Source of the DNA: Porphyromonadaceae bacterium UBA7087
GTDB lineage: Bacteria; Bacteroidota; Bacteroidia; Bacteroidales; Muribaculaceae
DNA: 20,540 nucleotides
Assembly (NCBI GenBank): GCA_002493515.1
Contig: DKYZ01000097.1
Span: forward strand, 1 to 20,540
Direction: 5' to 3'
Shown: positions 1 to 7,773 of the stretch, one piece after another
Numbering within the stretch: position 1 is the first letter of the stretch
Layout of the letters: every line of letters begins with the position of its first letter
Translations under genes and position numbers: made by a program
The notes under the pieces: model-generated
Told to the model about the DNA's origin: nothing
Databases searched by the model: none
The model's input: the letters and a program-made list of their open reading frames with translations, nothing else

Positions 1-190
1 TAAGTAATGTTGTCAATCTCCTCATTTTGATGTTGATTAGATGTTAATATAATATTGTGGATTCCGCCTGCCGTCCGCGACGCCTCTTCGGGCACCGGGG
101 CCGGTCGGCATCCTCCGGTTGATTTTCGATTCCAAATTTATCAACCAAGTCATGGATTGCCAAATTTTCGACCGTCTAATTCGTAAATTG
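1..190. other. Intergenic end of window, no gene supported
   Basis: No convincing gene is visible here; the short open frames have no recognisable content and overlap the regulator's tail. The flanks are AT-rich, but about 60-118 is strikingly GC-rich and includes the palindrome ACCGG-GG-CCGGT near 94-105. A 7-base inverted repeat, GGTTGAT (117-123) with ATCAACC (140-146), could form a hairpin downstream of the regulator gene. It lacks a U tract, so it is a poor intrinsic terminator. A leftward promoter candidate is listed separately. Confidence 0.5.
133..164 (-). promoter_or_regulatory. Bacteroidetes-type promoter facing left out of the window
   Basis: On the minus strand the sequence reads TTTG (164-161), then 20 bases, then TAAATTTG (140-133). 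Both boxes match the Bacteroidetes sigma-ABfr pattern (TTTG near -33, TAnnTTTG near -7) at normal spacing. Transcription would start near 126 and run off the left edge. It begins just after the stop of the AraC-type gene, so the next gene to the left is probably its own transcription unit. The start site is inferred, not observed. Confidence 0.4.
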
Positions 191-1972
191 TTAATCCTGA
201 TTGTCAAATTGACTATTTTTATTGTCATTCTTTATATTCCTGACATTGGAGCGGAACACAGAGGGAGAGACTCCCACCTTCTGCCGGAACAGGGAATAGA
301 AGTTGGAAGGGCTTGAGAAGCCCACCTCCAGGCCGACGTTTTTCAACGGCTCGTCGTTTTCCGGATCCGACAGCAGCTCTATCGCCTCCTGCAGCCGGAA
401 GGAATTTATATAGGTGGAAAAAGAGCCCTCCGTGCATTCATTGACAATCTGCGACAGATACGTGCGGTTGGTCTTGAGCATCGCGGCCGCCTTCTCTAAG
501 GAGAGGTCGGTCTGGCGATACGCCTTCTCCTCATTCATCAGCTTCTCCAGAGAGGCGAACATCTCCTGGCGGCGGTCGTCGCTGAGCCCCGGGGCACGCT
601 GCGCCGCGCTCTCCTTGCGGTCGGCCAGGGCCTTCTCAAGCTGCTCGCGGAGCCTGCGCTCCGTTTCGGCCGTCTCAAGATGCCGCGCCACTATGTCGCG
701 ATAATCGCGCATACGCTTCCTGTAGTAGAAAAACCCTCCTAAAAGAGCCAGCAGCAACAGTACCACCGACGCCGCTATGCCGACGAGAAGTCTGTTCTTT
801 CTCATCAGCTCCATCCCCTGCTCGGCGTTCTTGCGCTGCTCCTCGGAGACCTTGTATCTGAGGCCGAGCAGTGTGAACTCCCGCTCCTTCTCCCGCGAGA
901 AGATGGTGTCGCGTAATTCCGAGCCGCGTCTGTAATAATCCAGAGAGGTGCGGTAATCGCCGCGCTCCTCATAAATTAAGGAGAGAAGATTGTATATCTG
1001 TATCCGGAACGGCAGCACCCGGTAATCCGAACTCATGTTCTCCGCAGTGAGCAACTGCCTGAGGGCGTCCCCGCCACGCCCGTGCCTCATGAGAAATATG
1101 GCATAGCATATGCGGGAATAGATACGGTCGTATTTGTTCGACACCGAGTCGGATTCTATGCTTTTCAGATAATACCTTTCGGCCTCCTCCCGGCGGTTCA
1201 TGCCGCTGTAGATATCGCCATAAAAAGAATTGATGTAGCTCTGCTCGGAGTCCATATGGGAGTCGCGGGCAATGGCAGCCGCCTCGGAGAGGTATTCGAG
1301 AGCCTCACGGTATTTTCCCTGGTTGAACATATAGTTGGCCATGTTGGAGGCCGGGACATAGACCGACAGTTCACGGCCCGTCTTTTTTGCCTTTCGGTAG
1401 CTTTCAAGGGCATAGTTGAAGCCGGAGGCGTCGTTCTTGCTGAAATATATGCTTGCCAGGGCTGAAAGTGCCTCAATCTCCCCCTCGTCAAGCCCGGCGC
1501 GCCGGTAGCAGTCGAGGGCCTTGAACGCATAGGCCGACGCCTGCGAATAGTCCGGGCCCATGAAATGATAATAGAGCGACAGTGCCTTGGCCACATACCC
1601 GGCGGCCTCATATTCGCCGGCGGAGAAAAGCTCGGGGAAACGGGTCTCGAGCCTGATTACCGTCGGGCTCATGTCGGAGGTGTCGCGCCTGTTGACCTTG
1701 CCGCGCAAAGAGAACGACACTCCCGTGAGCTCCTCGGCCTCGCTTCCGTCGGCACGCCCGAGCCGGGCAAGCTCATCACCCTTTCTCACCAGGTCGTCAT
1801 ACCTGCGGAGGTCCGTGGCGCCGGCACACTGCTCCACAAGCCGCCGGGCCGGCTCCGACATCCCATCCGCCACAGCGGCCGATGCCCACGAATCCAAACC
1901 CGCCGACATCATGACCAATGCCGCCGCAAACGCTCCCGCATATTTATGTTTTATTCTTGATATCAAAGTCAT
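191..1972 (-). CDS. Membrane-anchored TPR sensor with AraC-type DNA-binding domain
   Basis: A 593-residue one-piece regulator. Residues 1-33 look like a signal peptide or N-terminal membrane segment. Residues about 110-360 form helical TPR-like repeats (for example YREALEYLSEAAAIA and YRTSLDYYRRGSELRD). Residues 395-417 are a strong membrane helix followed by basic RKR, and 420-455 are charged and coiled-coil-like. Residues about 490-580 carry the AraC double helix-turn-helix, with the usual GLEVGFSSPSNFYSLFRQKVGVSP segment split between the two helices. The layout predicts a periplasmic TPR sensor joined directly to a cytoplasmic DNA-binding domain without kinase or receiver; related Bacteroidetes proteins resemble two-component hybrids lacking those parts. 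The ligand and targets are not evident. The tail after the AraC domain is Asn/Asp-rich and low-complexity. It is divergent from the ung cluster. The start is set by the signal-like N-terminus and the -7 box upstream. Confidence 0.88.
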   Translation of the reverse strand: MTLISRIKHKYAGAFAAALVMMSAGLDSWASAAVADGMSEPARRLVEQCAGATDLRRYDDLVRKGDELARLGRADGSEAEELTGVSFSLRGKVNRRDTSDMSPTVIRLETRFPELFSAGEYEAAGYVAKALSLYYHFMGPDYSQASAYAFKALDCYRRAGLDEGEIEALSALASIYFSKNDASGFNYALESYRKAKKTGRELSVYVPASNMANYMFNQGKYREALEYLSEAAAIARDSHMDSEQSYINSFYGDIYSGMNRREEAERYYLKSIESDSVSNKYDRIYSRICYAIFLMRHGRGGDALRQLLTAENMSSDYRVLPFRIQIYNLLSLIYEERGDYRTSLDYYRRGSELRDTIFSREKEREFTLLGLRYKVSEEQRKNAEQGMELMRKNRLLVGIAASVVLLLLALLGGFFYYRKRMRDYRDIVARHLETAETERRLREQLEKALADRKESAAQRAPGLSDDRRQEMFASLEKLMNEEKAYRQTDLSLEKAAAMLKTNRTYLSQIVNECTEGSFSTYINSFRLQEAIELLSDPENDEPLKNVGLEVGFSSPSNFYSLFRQKVGVSPSVFRSNVRNIKNDNKNSQFDNQD

Positions 1973-2034
1973 ATCCGATTATTCCTGTCAGGACCATATC
2001 AGGGCTTCCGGCACTTCCGGAACGCCGATATTCT

Positions 2035-2043
2035 GCAAAATTA
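2035..2043 (-). promoter_or_regulatory. Candidate -7 box for the AraC-type regulator gene
   Basis: The minus strand reads TAATTTTGC, a full match to TAnnTTTGC. It lies 63 bases upstream of the regulator's ATG, giving an inferred leader of about 55 bases. No good TTTG is present at -33, so the promoter may be weak or need an activator. The leader contains a direct repeat of TTCCGG (plus-strand 2006-2019 region), which could be an operator, but nothing proves this. Confidence 0.4.
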
Positions 2044-2107
2044 ATAATTATTCCTGTATTTCCGTCATTTTTAACACTCTACTATTTTTTCTTTCCCCGA
2101 TAAAGAC

Positions 2108-2116
2108 TATTTTTGC
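2108..2116 (+). promoter_or_regulatory. Candidate -7 box for the ung cluster
   Basis: The plus strand reads TATTTTTGC, a full match to TAnnTTTGC, with a T-rich run about 20 bases upstream that is close to, but not exactly, the -33 TTTG. The inferred start is near 2122, giving a leader of about 65 bases before the ung ATG at 2188. An in-frame TTG at 2113 lies inside this box and therefore cannot be the translation start if the promoter is real. No other promoter is visible before the downstream plus-strand genes. Confidence 0.4.
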
Positions 2117-2187
2117 ATCATAATATCCCGTTGCCGGCGCTTCCGACCCGGAATCCGCCCCGCGCAGCGATAAAACCGACTCACCCT

Positions 2188-2856
2188 ATGGACGTCAAGA
2201 TCGAGGAGGGATGGAAGAAAGCCCTCGCCCCGGAATTCGACAAACCCTATTTCAAGGCACTCACCGACATGGTGCGCGCCGAATACGCCAACCCCGCCGT
2301 AAGGGTATATCCGCCGGCACGAAGCATTTTCGCGGCGTTCGACGCATCGCCGTTCGACCAGACGAAAGTCGTCATCATCGGGCAGGACCCCTATCACGGC
2401 CCCGGACAGGCCAACGGTCTCTCGTTCTCGGTAAATCCGGGAATACAGATCCCACCCTCGCTGCGCAACATTCTCAAGGAGGTGCACGACGACACGGGAG
2501 CCCCCATCCCTGCCGACGGCGACCTGACCCGCTGGGCACGCCAGGGAGTCCTGCTGCTAAACGCCTCCCTGACGGTGCGCGAGCATATGCCGAAGTCCCA
2601 CTCCGGATGCGGCTGGGAAACCTTCACCGACGCCGCAGTGCATGCCCTGGCCGAGCAACGCGACAATCTCGTCTTTATCCTGTGGGGCTCCGACGCAATC
2701 CGGAAGGGCTCATTCATCGACCGCAACCGGCACCTCGTGCTGACGTCGCCCCACCCCTCCCCCCTTTCCGCCTCACGGGGCTTTTTCGGCAACCATCATT
2801 TCTCGCAGGCAAACGCCTACCTCGAGGCCCATGGCAAATCCCCGATAATATGGTGA
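2188..2856 (+). CDS. ung: Uracil-DNA glycosylase, family 1
   Basis: Removes uracil from DNA by cutting the base-sugar bond, starting base excision repair of deaminated cytosine or misincorporated dUMP. From the ATG at 2188 the protein has 222 residues, normal for the family. It carries the water-activating motif GQDPYH at 65-70 (catalytic Asp67), the uracil-pocket segment GVLLLNASLTV at 120-130 (Asn125 contacts the base), and HPSPLS at 189-194 (catalytic His189 and the DNA-intercalation loop). An upstream in-frame TTG at 2113 would add 25 residues of no family similarity and lies in the promoter, so it is rejected. The stop overlaps the start of the next gene by 7 bases, so the two are likely co-transcribed and may be translationally coupled. 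Confidence 0.97.
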   Translation: MDVKIEEGWKKALAPEFDKPYFKALTDMVRAEYANPAVRVYPPARSIFAAFDASPFDQTKVVIIGQDPYHGPGQANGLSFSVNPGIQIPPSLRNILKEVHDDTGAPIPADGDLTRWARQGVLLLNASLTVREHMPKSHSGCGWETFTDAAVHALAEQRDNLVFILWGSDAIRKGSFIDRNRHLVLTSPHPSPLSASRGFFGNHHFSQANAYLEAHGKSPIIW

Positions 2857-4115
2857 ATCCCCGAAACATAATCACCTGCCTGATACTGAGCCTCGCGGCG
2901 CTGGCAGCCTCCGCGCTTGACACCTCCACGGCCATACTGAATCCGGATTTCCGGACCCTACGGACAGAGCTTGAGGGAGCTTTCCTACTGCCGCCCGTGG
3001 CACGCCTCGGCACTTCCGACCGCATAATAATCTCCTTCGACGAAATCGGCGACGACTACTCCCGCCTGCGATACCGCCTGATCCACTGCAATGCCGACTG
3101 GCAACCGTCGCGGCTTCTCGAATCGGAATACCTGAAAGGCTTCAATGAAGCCGAGATCGAGGATTTCGCCTTTTCGTCAAACACTTACGTGCATTACGTC
3201 AACTACCGTATCGCCATACCCTCCGACGACATGCAGCCCATCGTCTCGGGAAACTATCTCCTGCAGGTATTCCCGGCAGACGATCCAGATGACATCATCC
3301 TCCAGACGCGGTTCTCGCTCTCGGAGGGGGCCGTGGCTGTCGGCGGCACAGCCTCCGGACGCACCGACAAAGGATTCAACACCAGCTTCCAACAGGTGGA
3401 CTTCGCAATCGACGCCTCCGGATTCAACATAGGAAACCCCTACCAGGATCTCGCGATAACCGTCACCCAGAACAACTCGCCCGACACGGAACGCACCGTA
3501 AGCCATCCGATAAGAGTGGCCGGGAAGGAGATTGTCTTCGAGCATAACCCCGACCTGGTGTTCGACGCCTCCAACGAGTTCCGCCGCTTCGAGACCGTAA
3601 GGGTCGACTATCCCGGGATGCGCGTCGATTCCGTGACGTGGGGAGGCACCAACTGGCATGCGTGGCTTGCCGAAGACTTCCCGCGCGGCGACAGCGACTA
3701 CGTCTACGACTCCACACAGCGCGGACGGTTCATGATCGACGAGTTCAACGCCACCGACCCTGACCTGGGCGCCGATTACGTGACCGTGCATTTCACCCTC
3801 GACACGCCGGAAATCATCGACGGCGACATATATCTCGACGGCGACCTGACCCTCCACAGCCGCGACAGCCGGTATAAGATGCAGTATGACCGTTCACGCG
3901 GCCTCTATACCCTCCAGCTCCCGCTGAAGCAGGGTTCATACAACTATCAGTATGTGGCGGTGCCAAAAGGGAGAAAGGGGAAGGGGACGTCTTCTCCGGT
4001 GGAGGGCGACAAATTCGAGACAATCAACGAGTATCTCGTGAAGGTGTTCCACCGTCCCCCCGGCTCACGCGGCGACCGCCTCATCGGGGCCTCGACGATA
4101 CTCTCCACTCCATGA
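2850..4115 (+). CDS. DUF5103 / type IX secretion plug-domain protein
   Basis: A 421-residue exported protein with an N-terminal signal peptide (hydrophobic residues about 7-22, likely cut near ASALD). Residues about 30-160 match the plug domain: IIISFDEIGDDYSRLRYRL, the hallmark HCNADWQPS at 79-87, EYLKGF at 93-98, a Tyr-rich HYVNYR segment and SGNYLLQVFP. The rest is predominantly beta-strand. In characterised type IX systems the plug protein closes the SprA/Sov outer-membrane channel when the PorV shuttle is absent. Homologues also occur in gut species whose type IX system is unclear, so a direct secretion role here is inference. The start ATG overlaps the end of ung (ATGGTGA); a GTG one codon later is possible. 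The longer frame running back through ung is rejected because it lacks the signal peptide at its start. Confidence 0.85.
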   Translation: MVNPRNIITCLILSLAALAASALDTSTAILNPDFRTLRTELEGAFLLPPVARLGTSDRIIISFDEIGDDYSRLRYRLIHCNADWQPSRLLESEYLKGFNEAEIEDFAFSSNTYVHYVNYRIAIPSDDMQPIVSGNYLLQVFPADDPDDIILQTRFSLSEGAVAVGGTASGRTDKGFNTSFQQVDFAIDASGFNIGNPYQDLAITVTQNNSPDTERTVSHPIRVAGKEIVFEHNPDLVFDASNEFRRFETVRVDYPGMRVDSVTWGGTNWHAWLAEDFPRGDSDYVYDSTQRGRFMIDEFNATDPDLGADYVTVHFTLDTPEIIDGDIYLDGDLTLHSRDSRYKMQYDRSRGLYTLQLPLKQGSYNYQYVAVPKGRKGKGTSSPVEGDKFETINEYLVKVFHRPPGSRGDRLIGASTILSTP

Positions 4116-4136
4116 CAAAAAATACAGACTGAATTT

Positions 4137-4721
4137 ATGCTACAGATACAGAATACACTTGTCAGCCTCGACCTCATCGAACGCTTTTTCCACTGCGACC
4201 TCGACAAATGCCTGGGGGAATGCTGCGTGGAGGGCGACGCCGGGGCTCCGCTGCTTCCCGAGGAGGAACAGGCCCTCAAGGATAATATCGAGAGGATTCT
4301 TCCTCTCCTGAGTCCGCGTGCGCAGGAGCTTGTCAGGGAACAGGGGCCGGCCTACACCGACTCGGAAGGCGACCTGGTAACCTCCATTCTCGACGGCCGC
4401 GACTGCGTCTTCACCACCTACGCTCCCGGAGGGAAATGCCTGTGCGCCCTTGAGAAAGCCTACAGGGAGGGCACCCTTCCCCAGCTGAAACCCATATCGT
4501 GCCATCTATATCCGGTGAGGCTCAAGGAGTATGACGGCTTCACCGCCGTAAACTGCCATAAATGGAAAATCTGCCGCTGCGCGGAGACGCTCGGACGCTC
4601 CCGAGGCATAAGGGCCTATGAGTTTCTGAAGGAACCGCTGACAAGACGGTTCGGCGCCGAATGGTACAGCGAGCTTGAGCTCACCGCAAGGGAGTGGCTA
4701 AAGTCTCATCCCGAAAAATAA
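4137..4721 (+). CDS. DUF3109 family cysteine-rich protein
   Basis: A 194-residue soluble protein with no signal peptide. It has eleven cysteines, clustered as C20, C25, C29, C30 near the N-terminus, then C90, C101, C103, C122 and C140, C146, C148, with the segments SCHLYPVR and NCHKWKICRC. This is the pattern of DUF3109, distantly related to the YkgJ-like putative zinc- or iron-chelating proteins. A metal or Fe-S cofactor is likely from the cysteine arrangement, but the biochemical role is unknown. It lies 21 bases after the plug-domain gene and 15 bases before the cardiolipin synthase gene, consistent with one transcript; that proximity does not by itself show a shared function. Confidence 0.85.
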   Translation: MLQIQNTLVSLDLIERFFHCDLDKCLGECCVEGDAGAPLLPEEEQALKDNIERILPLLSPRAQELVREQGPAYTDSEGDLVTSILDGRDCVFTTYAPGGKCLCALEKAYREGTLPQLKPISCHLYPVRLKEYDGFTAVNCHKWKICRCAETLGRSRGIRAYEFLKEPLTRRFGAEWYSELELTAREWLKSHPEK

Positions 4722-4736
4722 TATTCCCCACTGCCT

Positions 4737-6182
4737 ATGACACACCTCTGCCTGATCTCAGTCTCATCATGGATATGGTATATCTCCATGGCGGCATACG
4801 CTTTCATAATAGTGAGCGCCATTGTCGTGGTGCTCTCTGAAAACCGCAACCCCATCCGGGCCCTCGCCTGGGTAATCGCCCTTCTCTTCCTGCCGGTCAT
4901 AGGCCTGGTGTTCTATCTCTTTTTCGGACGCAGCCTCAAGGGGAGGCACATGATGTCGCGACGCAACAAGCGCAGGCTGCTCAATGACTGCGCGCCGCAG
5001 AAAATCGACATGGACAGGCTCGACCTCGCCCCCGACGCCCGGGTTCTCGTGCGTCTCGCCCACAACCTGAGCCACGCGCCCATGATGCTCAACAACCGGA
5101 TAGAGATTTTCACGGAGGGAGCGGCAAAATTCGCGGCTCTGGAGAAAGACCTGCGCCGCGCGTCGCATTCTATCCTCCTGCAATACTACATCTTCTCCGA
5201 CGACAACATAGGCAAGAAGATATCCGACATCCTGATCGAGAAGGCACGGCAGGGGGTCTCGGTGAAGGTGATCTACGACCATGTGGGAAGCTTCTCGGCC
5301 TCCAACAGCTTCTTCCGCAGAATGCAGGAGGCCGGAATTGACACCCACCCGTTTTTCCGGGTGACATTCCCCCAGCTGGCCAACCGCATCAACTGGCGCA
5401 ACCACCGCAAGATCGTGGTCATCGACGGCGCGATAGGATATATCGGGGGAATGAACATCGCCGACCGCTACGTCACAGGCTCAGAGACCGACCACGCCTG
5501 GCGCGACACCCATTTCCGGGTAGAGGGGGATATCGTGGAGTCGCTCGCCTACAGCTTCGCCCTCGACTGGAACTTCATGAAGAAGACTCCGCAGCTCCAG
5601 CCGGTGAAGGTGGTGAGGCCCGGTTTCTCCAACAACCTCGGCATGCAGCTCGTCAACTCCGGCCCCACGGAGCCATACGACAACCTAACGCTATGTTTTC
5701 TGAAAGCAATCTCCTGCGCCAAGAAGTCGATATTCATCCAGACCCCTTATTTCCTTCCTACCGACACCCTGCTGCATGCCCTTGAGACCGCCGCCCTGTC
5801 GAAACTTGACGTCAGGATAGTGATGCCGAGCAAAAGCGATTCATCCATGCTCTGCCACGCCTCGTTCTCCTACATAACGCAGTGTCTCAGGGCAGGCATA
5901 AAGGTATATCTCTACGACCCCGGCATGATCCACGCCAAGTGCATGATAATCGACGACGATTTCGTGACCGCCGGCTCCACCAATTTCGATTTCCGGAGCT
6001 TCGAGAACAATTTCGAATGCAATCTCCTCATCTACGACCGTGAGGTCAACTCGAAGATGCGCGACATCTTCTTCAACGACCTCAGCCATTGCCGCAAGCT
6101 CACTCTCGCCAAGTGGCGCTCACGCCCGCTCCGGGAGCGTTTCCTGGAATCCGTGACGCGGCTGTGCTCACCTATATTATGA
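4737..6182 (+). CDS. cls: Cardiolipin synthase, phospholipase D family
   Basis: Membrane enzyme that makes cardiolipin, normally by transferring a phosphatidyl group between two phosphatidylglycerol molecules. The 481-residue protein has two N-terminal membrane helices (about 10-33 and 42-62, with the family's N-P-I-R-A-L-A-W link), then two phospholipase D domains. The first HKD motif is H223-R-K225 to D230 followed by GGMN at 237-240. The second is H399-A-K401 to D406 followed by AGSTNFDFRSF. Both active-site halves are intact. Length and architecture match bacterial ClsA-type enzymes. It is the last gene of the plus-strand cluster and converges on rplQ. Confidence 0.95.
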   Translation: MTHLCLISVSSWIWYISMAAYAFIIVSAIVVVLSENRNPIRALAWVIALLFLPVIGLVFYLFFGRSLKGRHMMSRRNKRRLLNDCAPQKIDMDRLDLAPDARVLVRLAHNLSHAPMMLNNRIEIFTEGAAKFAALEKDLRRASHSILLQYYIFSDDNIGKKISDILIEKARQGVSVKVIYDHVGSFSASNSFFRRMQEAGIDTHPFFRVTFPQLANRINWRNHRKIVVIDGAIGYIGGMNIADRYVTGSETDHAWRDTHFRVEGDIVESLAYSFALDWNFMKKTPQLQPVKVVRPGFSNNLGMQLVNSGPTEPYDNLTLCFLKAISCAKKSIFIQTPYFLPTDTLLHALETAALSKLDVRIVMPSKSDSSMLCHASFSYITQCLRAGIKVYLYDPGMIHAKCMIIDDDFVTAGSTNFDFRSFENNFECNLLIYDREVNSKMRDIFFNDLSHCRKLTLAKWRSRPLRERFLESVTRLCSPIL

Positions 6183-6194
6183 ATTCCCAATAGC

Positions 6195-6236
6195 GACAGA
6201 AGGCCGCCGACATAACGCCGGCGGCCTTCCTCTGTC
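6195..6236. terminator. GC-rich hairpin between convergent genes
   Basis: A perfect 11-base inverted repeat (6199-6209 GAAGGCCGCCG with 6219-6229 CGGCGGCCTTC) encloses a 9-base loop. GACAG at 6195-6199 and CTGTC at 6232-6236 can extend the stem past a bulge. It sits 16 bases after the cls stop and 21 bases before the rplQ stop, so it is well placed to end both transcripts. Neither strand has a clear U tract after the stem, so this may be a weak or factor-assisted terminator. Confidence 0.6.
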
Positions 6237-6257
6237 TATGGTTGTATGGCTAAATTC

Positions 6258-6746
6258 TTACTCTGCCTTGGGAGCCTCCTCAGCCTTGGGAGCCTCGGCT
6301 GCGGGAGCAGCCTCGGCAGCCTTCTTGCCTCCACGACGCGAGCGACGTGTGGTCTTGGCCTTCTTGCCGCCCTCCTCGAGCATGTTCTCGTTGAAGTCCA
6401 CAAGCTCGATCATACACATCTCGGCGTTATCGCCAAGACGGTGACCTGTCTTGAGAATGCGGGTGTAGCCTCCGGGACGCTCGGCAACCTTCTCGGCCAC
6501 TACTCCGAAAAGCTCCTTGATGACCTCCTTGTTCTGCAGATAGCTGAACACGAGACGGCGGTTTGCCATGTCGTCTTTCTTGCAACGGGTGATAAGCGGC
6601 TCAACATACATTCTGAGGGCCTTTGCCTTTGCCAGGGTCGTGAAGATTCTCTTATGCATGATGAGAGAAATGGCCTGGTTGCTCAGAAGAGCTTCCCTGT
6701 GGCCTTTCTTACGGCTCAGGTGGTTGAATTTCTTATTGTGTCTCAT
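6258..6746 (-). CDS. rplQ: 50S ribosomal protein L17 (bL17)
   Basis: Large-subunit protein near the peptide exit tunnel. The 162-residue protein begins with the L17 signature MRHNKKFNHLSRKKGHREAL and continues with the family core to about residue 120. From about 125 to the end it carries an extra tail, first basic (KTTRRSRRGGKK) and then Ala/Glu/Pro/Lys-rich, ending in two near-repeats of EAPKAE. The tail is absent from the roughly 127-residue E. coli L17, though extended L17 proteins occur in Bacteroidetes. It is the last gene of the operon, 6 bases after rpoA, and ends facing the shared hairpin. Confidence 0.98.
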   Translation of the reverse strand: MRHNKKFNHLSRKKGHREALLSNQAISLIMHKRIFTTLAKAKALRMYVEPLITRCKKDDMANRRLVFSYLQNKEVIKELFGVVAEKVAERPGGYTRILKTGHRLGDNAEMCMIELVDFNENMLEEGGKKAKTTRRSRRGGKKAAEAAPAAEAPKAEEAPKAE

Positions 6747-6752
6747 CGTTGT

Positions 6753-7757
6753 TTAGTCTTTGTCTAATTTATATTTTGAAATATCCATCCCAAAGTTGAG
6801 GTTGTTCTTCGCCAGCAGCTCGTCAAGCTCGGTGAGCGACTTCTTTCCGAAGTTGCGGAACTTCAACAGATCGTTCTTGTTGAAGACCACGAGCTCGCCA
6901 AGAGTCTCCACCTCGGCGCTCTTCAGACAGTTGAGCGCTCTCACCGACAAGCCCATATCCACAAGCTTCTGCTTGAGGAGCTGGCGCATGTGGAGCACCT
7001 CCTCGTCAAATTCCTCACCGGTCTCCTCCTTCGGCGACTCAAGAGTGATCTTCTCGTCGCTGAAGAGCATGAAGTGGTGGATAAGGATTTTGGCGGCCTC
7101 TTTCAAGGCGTCCTTCGGAAGGATGGAGCCATCGGTAGTGACCTCGATAATGAGCTTTTCGTAGTCCGTCTTCTGCTCGACACGGAAATTCTCGACAGCA
7201 TATTTCACATTCTTTACAGGCGTATAGATCGAGTCTATAGCGATGACGTTGGGGTCGGCGCCTTCGGCCACGAGAATCTCACGGTTCTCGTCGGCAGGCA
7301 CCCAGCCGCGTCCCTTGTTGATTGTGAATTCCATCTGGAATTTCGCGGCGGTGTCGAGATGGCATATCTCCAGCTCTGGATTAAGCACCTCGAACCCGGA
7401 AAGCACTTCACCCAAGTCACCGGCCTTGAACACATCTGTTCCCGACACCGTGACAGTACCTTTCTCGGTGTCAAGGTCCTCGGTCTTCTGCTTGAATCTC
7501 ACCTGCTTAAGGTTGAGGATGATGTTGGTCACGTCTTCCTTGACGCCAGGTATCGTTCCCAGCTCATGGGCCACTCCGTCGATGCGAATCGAGCATATCG
7601 CAAAGCCGCCGAGCGACGACAGAAGGATACGGCGCAACGCGTTGCCTATGGTCTGGCCATAGCCCGGCTCCAACGGACGGAACTCAAATTTGCCGAACTT
7701 GTTGTCGGCCTCAAGCATAATGACCTTCTCGGGTTTCTGAAATGCTAAAATTGGCAT
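6753..7757 (-). CDS. rpoA: RNA polymerase alpha subunit
   Basis: Starts RNA polymerase assembly by dimerising and binding beta and beta'; its C-terminal domain contacts UP-element DNA and activators. The 334-residue protein has the N-terminal domain (about 1-235, with TIGNALRRILLSSL at 36-49 and DVTNIILNLK) and the C-terminal domain (about 255-322). The helix SVRALNCLK at 271-279 places Arg273 where E. coli has the DNA-contacting Arg265, and FGKKSLTELDELL follows. Length is normal for Bacteroidales. It stands between rpsD and rplQ, as in the classic alpha operon. M14 is a later in-frame Met, but conserved residues precede it, so the first ATG is preferred. Confidence 0.98.
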   Translation of the reverse strand: MPILAFQKPEKVIMLEADNKFGKFEFRPLEPGYGQTIGNALRRILLSSLGGFAICSIRIDGVAHELGTIPGVKEDVTNIILNLKQVRFKQKTEDLDTEKGTVTVSGTDVFKAGDLGEVLSGFEVLNPELEICHLDTAAKFQMEFTINKGRGWVPADENREILVAEGADPNVIAIDSIYTPVKNVKYAVENFRVEQKTDYEKLIIEVTTDGSILPKDALKEAAKILIHHFMLFSDEKITLESPKEETGEEFDEEVLHMRQLLKQKLVDMGLSVRALNCLKSAEVETLGELVVFNKNDLLKFRNFGKKSLTELDELLAKNNLNFGMDISKYKLDKD

Positions 7758-7773
7758 GGGTCTCTATTGTTTA

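Noticed and set aside
117..146. GGTTGAT/ATCAACC inverted repeat as a terminator of the regulator gene
   Set aside because: Stem is short and AT-rich with a 16-base loop and no U tract, and it overlaps the promoter boxes; not strong enough to call.
37..316. Short open frames on both strands at the left end
   Set aside because: Low-complexity, no family features, and one overlaps the end of the AraC-type gene.
2113..2187. TTG start giving a 25-residue longer Ung
   Set aside because: The TTG lies inside a perfect -7 box and the extra residues have no family similarity; the ATG at 2188 gives the usual length.
2211..2849. Extension of the DUF5103 reading frame upstream through ung to 2211
   Set aside because: It is the out-of-frame shadow of ung; the segment is Arg/Pro-rich noise and would bury the clear signal peptide that begins at 2850.
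4116..4136. Separate promoter before the DUF3109 gene
   Set aside because: The 21-base gap contains no TAnnTTTG box; co-transcription from upstream is simpler.
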